From contig DASSTE010000043.1 in NCBI GenBank assembly GCA_035708085.1, forward strand, positions 1-28,737: a stretch of 28,737 nucleotides of DNA, read 5' to 3'. The DNA comes from DASSBR01 sp035708085. Its GTDB lineage: Bacteria; Pseudomonadota; Gammaproteobacteria; Natronospirales; DASSBR01. Of the stretch, positions 6,989-14,097 are shown in pieces. The notes beneath the pieces were generated by a model. It saw only the letters and a program-made list of their open reading frames with translations. It ran no database searches and was not told the DNA's origin. Both the position numbers and the translations under genes were made by a program. Position 1 is the first letter of the stretch, and every line of letters starts with the position of its first letter.

Positions 6989-9244
6989 ATGGTGCGTTCA
7001 TTCAGGTACCTGCGGGCCGATAATCCCGGTAGTTCACGCGCGCTGTTGCGCGCGGCTGCGTCGCGCTACGCCCTTTACGGCGCGGCGATCGCCGCCTTCG
7101 CCGTGGTAGTCGCAACGTTGTTTACCGCGTGGTTGAGCGACGCGGGCCTGACCATCGTCGGCATTGCCGGGGCTCAGAGCGGCAATCTCGCGCTGTGGGC
7201 GCTCGACGCGATGCCGTTCATCTTCGCGTTGTGGGGCCAGTACGCCAGCTTCCAGATGGCGGAGAAGGCGGACCAAGCCGTCTCCCGCCGCACCGAGGAA
7301 CTCAGCGAGGCGCTCCAGGAAGCGCGCGACACGAGCCGTGCGCGCACCGATTTCTTCGCCTGCATGAGCCACGAGCTGCGCACACCGCTGAACGCGATCG
7401 TCGGCATGGCCGAGCTGCTGGCCGAACCCGCGCCACCCGCCGAGGCGCACTGGCACGCGCAGGTGATTCGCGAGTCGGCCGAAAACCTGCTGACGCTGAT
7501 CAACGACGTGCTCGACATCGCCAAGATCGAGGCCGGGCGGCTGGAGCTGGAAGAAATCGGGTTCGATCTGCGCGACTGCGTGCGCGGCGCGCTGACGCTG
7601 TTGCGCGACCAGGCGGCGCGCAAGGGTCTCGCGCTGATCAGCCTGGTCGCGCCGGAAATTCCGGCGCGCGCGCTCGGCGATCCCGGCCGGCTGCGCCAGA
7701 TCGTCATCAACCTGGTCAGCAACGCGATCAAGTACACCGATTCGGGTCGGGTCCGGTTCCAGATGAGTCTGGTTGAGACGGCGGGTGAAGCCTGGATGCT
7801 GCGCATCGAGGTCTCGGACACCGGCGTCGGCATTTCGCCCGAGGCGCAGGCGGAACTCTTCAAGCCGTACCGCCAGGTCGGCTCGGCGGCCGTCCGCCGC
7901 GGCGGCACCGGCCTCGGTCTTGCGATCACGCATGAACTCATCGAGGCGATGGGCGGCGAGATCGGCGTAGAGAGCACGCCTGGCAAGGGCAGCACGTTCT
8001 GGTGCACGCTGTGGCTGCGGGCGTCCGAAGAAGCGCCGCCGGCATTGATTCGCACCGCGAGCCTCAACAAGGTCCGCATCCTGCTGGCCGACCCGAACGA
8101 GCAGACCCGGCGTACGATGGCCGATCAGCTGGCAACGCTCGGCATGATCGTCGACACCGCTGCGGACAGCATCGAGGCGGCCGGCAAAATCAGCGACGCG
8201 GCGGGCCGCGACGAGCCGTTCGCAATCATCCTCCTCGACATGTTCCTGGGCGACCAGGGCGGCGAGGATCTGGGCCTGAGCCTGGTGAACGATCCGGATG
8301 CCGCCGACGCGCTGGTGGTGATCATCACCAACGCCGGCGCGCGCGGAGACGCCGAGCGCCTCGCCCGCGAGGGCTTCGCCGGCTACCTGACCCGGCCGAT
8401 TGCACCGGCCGACCTCAAGCCGCTGCTGACGCAGATTCTCGCCATGCGTGGCCTGAGTCGCGAAGAGCGCCAGCGCCACGGCCTGATCACTCGCCATTCC
8501 AGCACCGCGCGCACCGCGCGCAACCGCGTATTGCTGGTCGAGGACGGTGAGGCTGCACGCGCCGTAGCGGTGCGCCGCCTTTCGACGTTGGGCCTGGCGG
8601 TCGACACCGCACCGAACGGCCAGCACGCGCTGAAGGCCGCCGCGCGGATTCCGTACGGCGCGATCCTGCTGGACTTGCAACTCCCGGACATCAGCGGCGT
8701 CGAGGTGCTGCGCCGGCTGCGCGAGCTGGGCGGCGATGCAGAGGCGTTGCCGATCGTGATCATGACCGCCGGGACGAGCGACGCCGAGCGCGCCCGCTGC
8801 CGCAAGCTCGGCGCCGATGAGATTCTGATCAAGCCGGTATCGACGGCGCGCCTGCGCGAAACGCTGGGCCGCTGGCTGAACCTGGACCCGACGCGCACCG
8901 TCGAGGCCTCCGACGGAGGCGCCGACGACGCCGAGGCGCGCCAGGCCGATGCGGAGATCGTGCGCCTGTTCATGCGCGAGTCCACGCGCCGCATCGCGAC
9001 CATCAACCTCGCCGGCACCAGCGCCGAAGGCCGCGACCAGATCGCCCGCGAGGCGCACACGCTCGCCGGCACCAGCCGCTACGTGGGCGGCATCGACGTG
9101 TCGCGCGCGGCCAAACACCTGGAAGCGCTCGCCGCCGACGCGAGCGAGGCGGAACTGCGCGCCGCGGTTGAAATCCTGAATGCCGATTACCGGCACTTGC
9201 GCGGGCAGTTGCGCGCCGCGATGAAGGCGCCCGAGACGGCCTAG
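6989..9244 (+). CDS. Membrane hybrid histidine kinase (HisKA-HATPase-REC-REC-HPt)
   Basis: A 751-residue phosphorelay kinase. Two transmembrane segments (about residues 28-49 and 66-87) are joined by a very short loop, so there is no periplasmic sensor domain. A coiled coil leads to HisKA with the phospho-acceptor His128 (MSHELRTPLNAIVG). HATPase_c follows with Asn245, DTGVGIS and GGTGLGLAI. The first receiver has Asp417, but the usual conserved Lys is Arg469 (LTRPI). The second receiver is canonical (Asp562, Lys615 in LIKPV). A C-terminal HPt domain carries His690 (EAHTLAGTSRYVGG). No output domain is fused and no response regulator is adjacent, so the HPt probably passes phosphate to an unlinked regulator. 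The final codons overlap the convergent monooxygenase stop. Confidence 0.94.
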   Translation: MVRSFRYLRADNPGSSRALLRAAASRYALYGAAIAAFAVVVATLFTAWLSDAGLTIVGIAGAQSGNLALWALDAMPFIFALWGQYASFQMAEKADQAVSRRTEELSEALQEARDTSRARTDFFACMSHELRTPLNAIVGMAELLAEPAPPAEAHWHAQVIRESAENLLTLINDVLDIAKIEAGRLELEEIGFDLRDCVRGALTLLRDQAARKGLALISLVAPEIPARALGDPGRLRQIVINLVSNAIKYTDSGRVRFQMSLVETAGEAWMLRIEVSDTGVGISPEAQAELFKPYRQVGSAAVRRGGTGLGLAITHELIEAMGGEIGVESTPGKGSTFWCTLWLRASEEAPPALIRTASLNKVRILLADPNEQTRRTMADQLATLGMIVDTAADSIEAAGKISDAAGRDEPFAIILLDMFLGDQGGEDLGLSLVNDPDAADALVVIITNAGARGDAERLAREGFAGYLTRPIAPADLKPLLTQILAMRGLSREERQRHGLITRHSSTARTARNRVLLVEDGEAARAVAVRRLSTLGLAVDTAPNGQHALKAAARIPYGAILLDLQLPDISGVEVLRRLRELGGDAEALPIVIMTAGTSDAERARCRKLGADEILIKPVSTARLRETLGRWLNLDPTRTVEASDGGADDAEARQADAEIVRLFMRESTRRIATINLAGTSAEGRDQIAREAHTLAGTSRYVGGIDVSRAAKHLEALAADASEAELRAAVEILNADYRHLRGQLRAAMKAPETA

Positions 9245-10407
9245 CGCGTCGCCAGCTCCGACAGTTGCATGGCGAGCCGCCGGCGTACCACCGGAATGTT
9301 GCCGGCCGTGCGCATGATCGCGTTGCGCAGCCACCGCTCCCACGGCGTCTTGGCGGTCGCGAAGCGCGTCATGCGATCGGTGAGCTTCACCACTTTGGCG
9401 GCGACCGGCCGCCGCCGCCGTTCATATTCGTCGAGCACACTTTCAGGAGCCCCTTCCTGCAGCACGTCAGCGAGCCGCGTGCCCAGGAACTGCGCGTCCT
9501 GAATCCCGATATTCATTCCCTGGCCGCCGGCCGGACTGTGCACGTGCGCCGCGTCGCCGGCGAGGAAAATGCCGCCGGCGCGATAACGCCGCGCCATTCG
9601 GTGGTGCACGTGGAACCGTGAACTCCATACCACTTCCCGAACCCGCGCCGCGCCGTCCGGCGGACCGCGCCGGTCCAGCATGGCCTGCACGATCGCGGCG
9701 CCCGGACGGTCGGGCGCCGGCTGGAGCGTCGCCACGATCCGGTGGCGCGAGCTCGGCAACGGCGCGACGACCATCAGGCCGTCGGGCGCGAGAAATAACT
9801 GGGCTTCGTCGGCCGGCAGCGGCCAGTCCATGTGCACGTCGGCGAGCACAAACGACTCGGGATAGGCGGCGCCCTCGAACGGGATGCCCGCGAACTCGCG
9901 CACAGCGCTGTGCATGCCGTCGCAGCCGACGACGTAGCGGCAGCGGGTGAACGATGGCGCCTCGTTGGGCGCGGTCGTACCGACGATAAAGGTGTGGTCG
10001 TCGTGCTCGACGCTCGTCAATGCCGCCGGCCGATGCACCGTTTTGCCCAGCGCGCGCAGCCGCTCGGCGAGAACCGCCTCGGTCGCGCTCTGAGGGATCA
10101 TCAGCAAGTACGGATAGTCTGTGCGCAGCCCGTCGAATTGCAGGGTGATAAGCACGCGGCTGCCGTCGCGCGCAGTGAATCCCGGCACGATGAGCCCCGC
10201 TGCGTGCAGCGCGTCGTTTACGCCGAGCGGTTCGAGAATTTCCAGCGTGCGGGCGTGAATCACGGCGGCGCGCGATTCGTTGGTGCCGGCCGAGAGGCGG
10301 TCGATCAACAGGAAATCCACGCCGCGGGCAGCCAGTTGGCAGGCGAGCGTCAGGCCGGTCGGCCCGGCGCCGACGATCAGAACGTCGGTGGCGGCGGGTA
10401 TTGGCAT
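9241..10407 (-). CDS. FAD-dependent aromatic-type monooxygenase
   Basis: A 388-residue flavoprotein of the p-hydroxybenzoate hydroxylase/PheA-TfdB FAD_binding_3 family, which hydroxylates aromatic or polyketide-like substrates with NAD(P)H and oxygen. The motifs run in order: VLIVGAGPTG (ADP-binding GxGxxG, residues 9-18), GCDGMHSAVRE (the DG motif) and FLAGDAAHVHSPAGGQGMN (the GD motif that contacts FAD). The ATG at 10405-10407 follows a GGAG at 10412-10415. It lacks the thioredoxin-like C-terminal domain of phenol hydroxylases, and the substrate cannot be inferred. Its stop codon overlaps the stop of the convergent kinase gene by three bases. Confidence 0.9.
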   Translation of the reverse strand: MPIPAATDVLIVGAGPTGLTLACQLAARGVDFLLIDRLSAGTNESRAAVIHARTLEILEPLGVNDALHAAGLIVPGFTARDGSRVLITLQFDGLRTDYPYLLMIPQSATEAVLAERLRALGKTVHRPAALTSVEHDDHTFIVGTTAPNEAPSFTRCRYVVGCDGMHSAVREFAGIPFEGAAYPESFVLADVHMDWPLPADEAQLFLAPDGLMVVAPLPSSRHRIVATLQPAPDRPGAAIVQAMLDRRGPPDGAARVREVVWSSRFHVHHRMARRYRAGGIFLAGDAAHVHSPAGGQGMNIGIQDAQFLGTRLADVLQEGAPESVLDEYERRRRPVAAKVVKLTDRMTRFATAKTPWERWLRNAIMRTAGNIPVVRRRLAMQLSELATR

Positions 10408-10534
10408 AGTTTTCTCCGTGCCTGCCGCAATCTTGATGTTGAAACGCCTTCCCGTCAATATGACCGGCTTGGCGATCGGACAAAATGGTACGATTTGAAG
10501 CGGCCTTGAAAGGCCACTCGTTGGGAGGAACAGG

Positions 10535-10963
10535 ATGAAGAAAACAGCGCAGCCGCCGGTTGATCCGCCTGCCGGAGGCGATGGCGCCGAGCGCCGCCGC
10601 CACGAGCGGTTCGCCGAGGGCCTGCCGGCGGAGGCCGGTCTGCAGGACGGCCAGACGCTCAAGCTCGGGCTGCTGAACATCAGTCACGGCGGCGTGCAAC
10701 TGGCCTGCAATGAGGACGAATTGCAGCGCATCCGCAAGGAGGGGTTTCCGGCGCTGCACGGCCAGACGGTCGAGATCGATCTGCGCGTCACGCTGCCGTC
10801 GACGGCGCGCGCGCCCGAAAAGCTGGAGGCGACGTGCCGGCTGGTTTACACGCGCCGCGTCACCCAGCACCGCTTCTGCCTGGGGATGCAGTTCACCGAT
10901 ATCAAGGGCCAGAGCCGCCAGGCGCTGACCCGCTACCTGCTGGAAGCGCCCAATCGTCTGTGA
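10535..10963 (+). CDS. PilZ domain protein (probable c-di-GMP receptor)
   Basis: A 142-residue single-domain PilZ protein. The two c-di-GMP contact motifs are both intact: RRHER (RxxxR, residues 21-25) and NISHGG (residues 48-53, fitting [D/N]xSxxG). A beta-barrel pattern runs to CLGMQFTDI, a usual PilZ ending. A good GGAGG ribosome-binding site (GTTGGGAGGAACAGG) precedes the ATG. The last four bases overlap the start of rsmG (GTGA), so translation of the two is probably coupled. Binding of c-di-GMP is inferred from the motifs, and the partner is unknown. Confidence 0.92.
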   Translation: MKKTAQPPVDPPAGGDGAERRRHERFAEGLPAEAGLQDGQTLKLGLLNISHGGVQLACNEDELQRIRKEGFPALHGQTVEIDLRVTLPSTARAPEKLEATCRLVYTRRVTQHRFCLGMQFTDIKGQSRQALTRYLLEAPNRL

Positions 10964-11586
10964 GCAATCTCGAAAGGTTACTGGACCGCGGCGTCGGCGC
11001 GCTCGGCATCGAGCTGGACGCGGCGCAGCGGCACAAGCTGTGCGATTTCGTGCGGCTGATCGACAAGTGGAATCGCGCGTACAATCTGTCCGCGATTCGC
11101 GTGCCCGAGGAGATGGTGAACCGCCATCTCGTCGACAGCCTGAGCGCGCTGCCGTTCGTGTGCGGCGGACGGCTGCTCGACGTCGGCACCGGCGCGGGCC
11201 TGCCCGGCATTCCGCTGGCGATTGCGCGGCCGGCGATGGACGTCGTGCTGCTGGACGCCAACGGCAAAAAGACCCGCTTCTGCCTCCAGGCCGCGGGCGA
11301 ATTGGAACTGGACAACGTCGGCGTCGTGCACAGCCGCGCCGAGGACTACGAACCGGACGAGCGTTTCGACACGGTGATCAGCCGCGCCTTCGGCAGCCTC
11401 GCCGACTTCGCGGCCACGGCGGGCCATTTGTTGCGCGCCGGCGGCCGGCTGGTCGCGATGAAGGGGAACGTAACTGATGAGGAACGGGCCGCGCTGCCGG
11501 CGAGCTGGCGCGTGATCGAAAATGTGCCGCTGACGGTGCCGGGCGCGAAGATCGGCCGCCGTGTGCTGGTGCTGGAGCCAACATGA
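10960..11586 (+). CDS. rsmG: 16S rRNA (guanine527-N7)-methyltransferase RsmG (GidB)
   Basis: A 208-residue class I SAM methyltransferase that methylates G527 of 16S rRNA. Its loss classically gives low-level streptomycin resistance. The family features are present: WNRAYNLSAIR near residue 37, HLVDSLSA, the SAM-binding LLDVGTGAGLPGIPLAI and SRAFGSLADF. The GTG at 10960 is chosen because the family N-terminus begins there and it overlaps the PilZ stop as GTGA. The 3' end overlaps parA as ATGA. Linkage to parA-parB is the ancestral arrangement; mnmG, its frequent upstream neighbour, is absent here and replaced by the PilZ gene. Confidence 0.97.
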   Translation: MSNLERLLDRGVGALGIELDAAQRHKLCDFVRLIDKWNRAYNLSAIRVPEEMVNRHLVDSLSALPFVCGGRLLDVGTGAGLPGIPLAIARPAMDVVLLDANGKKTRFCLQAAGELELDNVGVVHSRAEDYEPDERFDTVISRAFGSLADFAATAGHLLRAGGRLVAMKGNVTDEERAALPASWRVIENVPLTVPGAKIGRRVLVLEPT

Positions 11587-12362
11587 GCAAGATTATCGCC
11601 ATCACCAACCAGAAAGGCGGCGTCGGCAAGACCACCACCGCCGTCAACCTGGTTGCCTCGCTCGCCGCGACCCGGCGCCGCGTGCTGCTGATCGACCTCG
11701 ATCCGCAGGGCAACGCGACCATGGGCTGCGGCATCGACAAGCGCGAGCTGGAAGCGGACGGCTACGAAGTCCTCACCGGCGAAGTGACCGCGGCCGACGC
11801 CATCCAACGCGCCACCGGCGACTTCGACCTGCTGCCCGGCGGCGCCGACCTCACCGCCGCCGAAATCGACCTCGCGCACGCCGACCGGCGCGAGTTCCGC
11901 CTGCGCGATGCGCTGGCCGACATCGTCGACAACTACGACTACATCTTCATAGACTGCCCGCCGTCGCTGAACATGCTGACGGTCAACGCCCTGACCGCCG
12001 CCGACGCAGTCCTGATCCCGATCCAGTGCGAGTACTACGCGCTCGAAGGTTTGTCGGCGCTGCTGGACACGATCGAGCAAATTCGCCGCGCCGCCAACCC
12101 CGACCTCGAAATCCTCGGCCTGCTGCGCACCATGTTCGACCCACGCAACAACCTCGCCAACGAAGTCTCCAACCAGCTGTTCGAGCACTTCGGCGACAAG
12201 GTCTACCGGACGATGATCCCGCGCAACGTGCGCCTGGCCGAAGCTCCCAGCTACGGCGTCCCGGTCCTGCTCCACGACAAAACCTCCCGCGGCGCCCTGG
12301 CCTACCTGGCGCTGGCCGGCGAACTGCTGCGGCGTGCGGAGCTGGCAAAAGCGCAAGCGTAA
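11583..12362 (+). CDS. parA: Chromosome-partitioning ATPase ParA (Soj)
   Basis: A 259-residue deviant-Walker ATPase that moves ParB-parS complexes along the nucleoid. KGGVGKTT at residues 11-18 is the deviant Walker A with the signature Lys11. LIDLDPQGN is the A' motif and FIDCPPSLN the Walker B region. There is no N-terminal HTH extension, so it is the chromosomal rather than the plasmid type Ia form. It overlaps rsmG by 4 bp. Unusually, parB does not follow directly but lies about 360 bp downstream beyond a block of repeats. Confidence 0.96.
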   Translation: MSKIIAITNQKGGVGKTTTAVNLVASLAATRRRVLLIDLDPQGNATMGCGIDKRELEADGYEVLTGEVTAADAIQRATGDFDLLPGGADLTAAEIDLAHADRREFRLRDALADIVDNYDYIFIDCPPSLNMLTVNALTAADAVLIPIQCEYYALEGLSALLDTIEQIRRAANPDLEILGLLRTMFDPRNNLANEVSNQLFEHFGDKVYRTMIPRNVRLAEAPSYGVPVLLHDKTSRGALAYLALAGELLRRAELAKAQA

Positions 12363-12378
12363 CCGCGCGCTATTTCCT

Positions 12379-12395
12379 CTCCCCGCCACGGGGAG
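12379..12395 (+). repeat. Hairpin repeat after parA, possible terminator
   Basis: CTCCCCG and CGGGGAG form a 7-bp stem with a 3-base loop. It is followed by GGTCAGGGTGAGGGG-like sequence, a style of dispersed intergenic repeat common in proteobacteria. A related hairpin lies after atpC (20562-20590). No U-tract follows. It is likely a termination or mRNA-stabilising element for parA. Confidence 0.6.
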
Positions 12396-12462
12396 CGGGT
12401 CAGGGTGAGGGGCAATCAACAGCACCGCAGAGCGGTGGACCCCTAGGAGTAAAGCAATTAAG

Positions 12463-12513
12463 AACCCTTCGACAAGCTCAGGGCGAACGGAGGGGACGAT
12501 CGGAGGGCGAACG
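12463..12513. repeat. Dispersed repeat CTTCGACAAGCTCAGGGC with GGGCGAACG direct repeat
   Basis: This stretch contains a sequence I recognise as a widespread intergenic repeat of many proteobacterial genomes (core CTTCGACAAGCTCAGGGC). GGGCGAACG occurs twice, at 12481-12489 and 12505-12513. No coding frame is supported. Its function is not known to me. Confidence 0.6.
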
Positions 12514-12615
12514 AAGTGAGCCCCACCTTTTTCTCTTAGCCGACGGCCGGCTTCTTCTCCCGCGACATCGAGCGCAGCCCGATCTTCGGAGCCAGCGATA
12601 CGTCGCATGGCTTTG

Positions 12616-12641
12616 GTTACTTTCCCCGTAAGGAAAGTAAC
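12616..12641. repeat. Perfect 10-bp inverted repeat in the parA-parB gap
   Basis: GTTACTTTCC (12616-12625) and GGAAAGTAAC (12632-12641) are exact reverse complements around a 6-base loop. The context (GGTTACTTT...AAAGTAACTCGCC) resembles a second class of dispersed repeats seen in gammaproteobacteria. A further 6-bp GCCGCC/GGCGGC hairpin lies at 12679-12693. The rest of the 12363-12721 gap shows no gene. Confidence 0.65.
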
Positions 12642-12704
12642 TCGCCGTAGGGGGTCGACACCCCCGCCCAATCCACCCGCCGCCGTAGGCGGCACCAATT
12701 TTAC

Positions 12705-12713
12705 TGCTACAAT
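12705..12713 (+). promoter_or_regulatory. Extended -10 promoter for parB, giving a leaderless mRNA
   Basis: TGC-TACAAT fits an extended -10 element (TGn followed by a five-of-six -10 hexamer). No good -35 is present. A start about seven bases downstream would fall at 12719-12722, essentially on the parB ATG at 12722. No Shine-Dalgarno sequence precedes that ATG. Promoter assignment is by inspection only. Confidence 0.5.
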
Positions 12714-12721
12714 CCGCAAAC

Positions 12722-13564
12722 ATGGCAAAACGCAAAGCACTAGGCCGCAGCTTCGACACCCTGCTGAGCTCGACAGCCGCGCCCGAAGCCGGGGACAGCC
12801 TCAAGACCCTGCCGGTCGACCTGATCCAGCGCGGCAAGTACCAGCCGCGCAAGGACATGCATGCTGACACGCTTGAAGAGCTGGCCGACTCGATCAAGGC
12901 CCAGGGCGTAGTGCAACCCATCGTCGTCCGCCCGATCAAGGGCAGCCGCTACGAAATCATCGCCGGCGAGCGCCGCTGGCGAGCCGCGCAAATGGCCGGT
13001 TTGCATGAAATCCCGGCCGTAATTCGCGATGTCCCCGATCGCGCCGCGATTGCGATGGCACTGATCGAGAACATCCAGCGCGAAAACCTGAACCCGCTCG
13101 AAGAAGCGCGCGCGCTCGAACGCCTGATCGACGAATTCGAAATGACGCACCAGCAGGCCTCGGAGGCCGTCGGCCGCTCGCGGGCGGCGGTGAGCAACCT
13201 GCTGCGCCTGCTGGAACTGACGCCGGCGACGGCGAAGCTGGTCGAGGAAGGCCGGCTGGAAATGGGCCACGCCCGCGCGCTGCTGGCGCTCAAAGGCGCA
13301 GCCCAGGACGGGGCTGCTCGTGAAGTGGCGGCGAAGGGCCTGTCGGTGCGCGAAACGGAGAAGCTGGTGCGGCGGCTCGGCGAGCCCAAGACGCCGGCGC
13401 CCACGCGCCGCCTCGACCCGGATATCCGCCGTCTGCAGGAAGACCTGACCGAGCGCCTCGGCGCCCGCGTCAGCGTGCAGCCGGGGCCCAAAGGCCGCGG
13501 CAAGCTGGTCATTAGTTACACCAGTCTCGACGAACTGGACGGCATCCTCGGACACATTCGCTGA
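12722..13564 (+). CDS. parB: Chromosome-partitioning protein ParB (Spo0J)
   Basis: A 280-residue parS-binding CTPase clamp. The N-terminal ParB/Srx domain has the CTP-binding motifs GERRWR (residues 82-87) and ENIQR (116-120). The helix-turn-helix follows (MTHQQASEAVGRSRAAVSNL), then a linker and a C-terminal dimerisation domain ending LVISYTSLDELDGILGHIR, typical of chromosomal ParB. The ATG at 12722 matches the family start (MAKRKALGRSFDTLL) but has no ribosome-binding site. The gene is separated from parA by repeats, and its 3' end abuts the atp promoter. I found no perfect parS (TGTTTCACGTGAAACA) in the window. Confidence 0.96.
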   Translation: MAKRKALGRSFDTLLSSTAAPEAGDSLKTLPVDLIQRGKYQPRKDMHADTLEELADSIKAQGVVQPIVVRPIKGSRYEIIAGERRWRAAQMAGLHEIPAVIRDVPDRAAIAMALIENIQRENLNPLEEARALERLIDEFEMTHQQASEAVGRSRAAVSNLLRLLELTPATAKLVEEGRLEMGHARALLALKGAAQDGAAREVAAKGLSVRETEKLVRRLGEPKTPAPTRRLDPDIRRLQEDLTERLGARVSVQPGPKGRGKLVISYTSLDELDGILGHIR

Positions 13565-13574
13565 CGCGGCGAAA

Positions 13575-13594
13575 GTTGCCGCATCGGCGGCAAC
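13575..13594 (+). terminator. Hairpin after parB overlapping the atp promoter
   Basis: GTTGCCGC and GCGGCAAC form an 8-bp perfect stem with the tetraloop ATCG, beginning 11 bases after the parB stop. It lacks a U-tract, although the AT-rich AATTATAATA follows. The left arm contains the -35 hexamer of the atp promoter and the right arm lies in its spacer, so the dyad could act as a terminator, an operator, or both. Confidence 0.55.
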
Positions 13595-13604
13595 GAATTA
13601 TAAT
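13576..13604 (+). promoter_or_regulatory. Sigma-70-type promoter of the atp operon
   Basis: TTGCCG at 13576-13581 and a perfect TATAAT at 13599-13604 are separated by exactly 17 bp. A start near 13611 would leave a leader of about 94 bases before atpI. This is the best promoter-like sequence I noticed in the window and sits where the large atp operon must begin. Confidence 0.8.
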
Positions 13605-13637
13605 AGCGCGCTGTCAAGAATTTGAGGTTGCCATGAT

Positions 13638-13683
13638 AACGCCACCCGCTGCCGACCTAGCCGGTAAGTGTAGTGGCGTTTTT
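13638..13683 (+). terminator. Terminator-like hairpin with U-tract in the atp leader
   Basis: AACGCCAC (13638-13645) and GTGGCGTT (13673-13680) are perfect reverse complements. The right arm runs into a five-T tract at 13679-13683. The loop of 27 bases contains GCCGACCTAGCCGG, which may fold further. It lies between the promoter and atpI, where an intrinsic terminator would reduce read-through into the operon, so it is a candidate attenuator. An ATG at 13633 reads in frame through it into atpI. Confidence 0.55.
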
Positions 13684-13704
13684 GTTGCCCCGAAGGAACG
13701 CACG

Positions 13705-14097
13705 ATGGCCACGACGGGATCGGCCGCGGCGCGCCGCTTGATGCTGGCGATCGCCGCGTGGCAATGCGGGCTGGGGGTCGTGCTCGGGCTGATGCTGTGG
13801 GCCGCGTTCGACTTTCGCGCCGGCTGGTCGGCACTGGTCGGCGGCGCGATCGCCGCGTTGGCGAACGCAGTCATGGCGTCGGGTATCGGCACGATTCGCG
13901 CCGATGCGACGCCGGCGAAGCTGCTGTACGGCTTCATCTTCGGCGAAATCCTGAAATTCGTGGTGACCGCGGCGCTGTTCGCGGCGGTCATCCTGACGCT
14001 GCGCGTATCGCCGATTGCGATGCTCGGCACATATGTCGCGGCTTTTATTGTGTATTGGGTTGTGTTGATCAAAGCGACATCGAAGTTGGGCCAATGA
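13705..14097 (+). CDS. atpI: ATP synthase subunit I (AtpI)
   Basis: A 130-residue membrane protein with four predicted transmembrane segments (about residues 13-33, 38-58, 76-98 and 104-122), the usual size and shape of AtpI. The family is thought to help assemble the c-ring. The motif LVGGAIAALANAVMA and the gene's place as first in the atp operon support the call. The ATG at 13705 has AAGGA seven bases upstream. An upstream in-frame ATG at 13633 would add 24 residues encoded by the hairpin leader and is disfavoured. Its stop overlaps the atpB start as ATGA. Confidence 0.9.
   Translation: MATTGSAAARRLMLAIAAWQCGLGVVLGLMLWAAFDFRAGWSALVGGAIAALANAVMASGIGTIRADATPAKLLYGFIFGEILKFVVTAALFAAVILTLRVSPIAMLGTYVAAFIVYWVVLIKATSKLGQ

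Noticed and set aside
3172..6990. A 1272-codon open frame on the minus strand covering the peptidase, the DUF72 gene and uppP
   Set aside because: Only the part from 5271 downwards is a real gene. The upstream extension is antisense to DUF72 and uppP, is Arg/Asp/Gln/His-rich and has no family features, as is usual for shadow frames in G+C-rich DNA.
7034..9343. A 769-codon antisense frame over the histidine kinase
   Set aside because: It mirrors the kinase codons, lacks any recognisable domain and has the amino-acid bias of antisense G+C-rich sequence.
9602..9617. A parS-like TGGTGCACGTGGAACC about 2 kb before parA
   Set aside because: It differs from the TGTTnCACGTGnAACA consensus at two informative positions and lies inside the monooxygenase gene, so it is too weak to call without ParB binding data.
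13633..13704. An upstream atpI start adding 24 residues
   Set aside because: The added residues come from the leader hairpin, and the ATG at 13705 has a well-placed AAGGA and gives the usual AtpI length.
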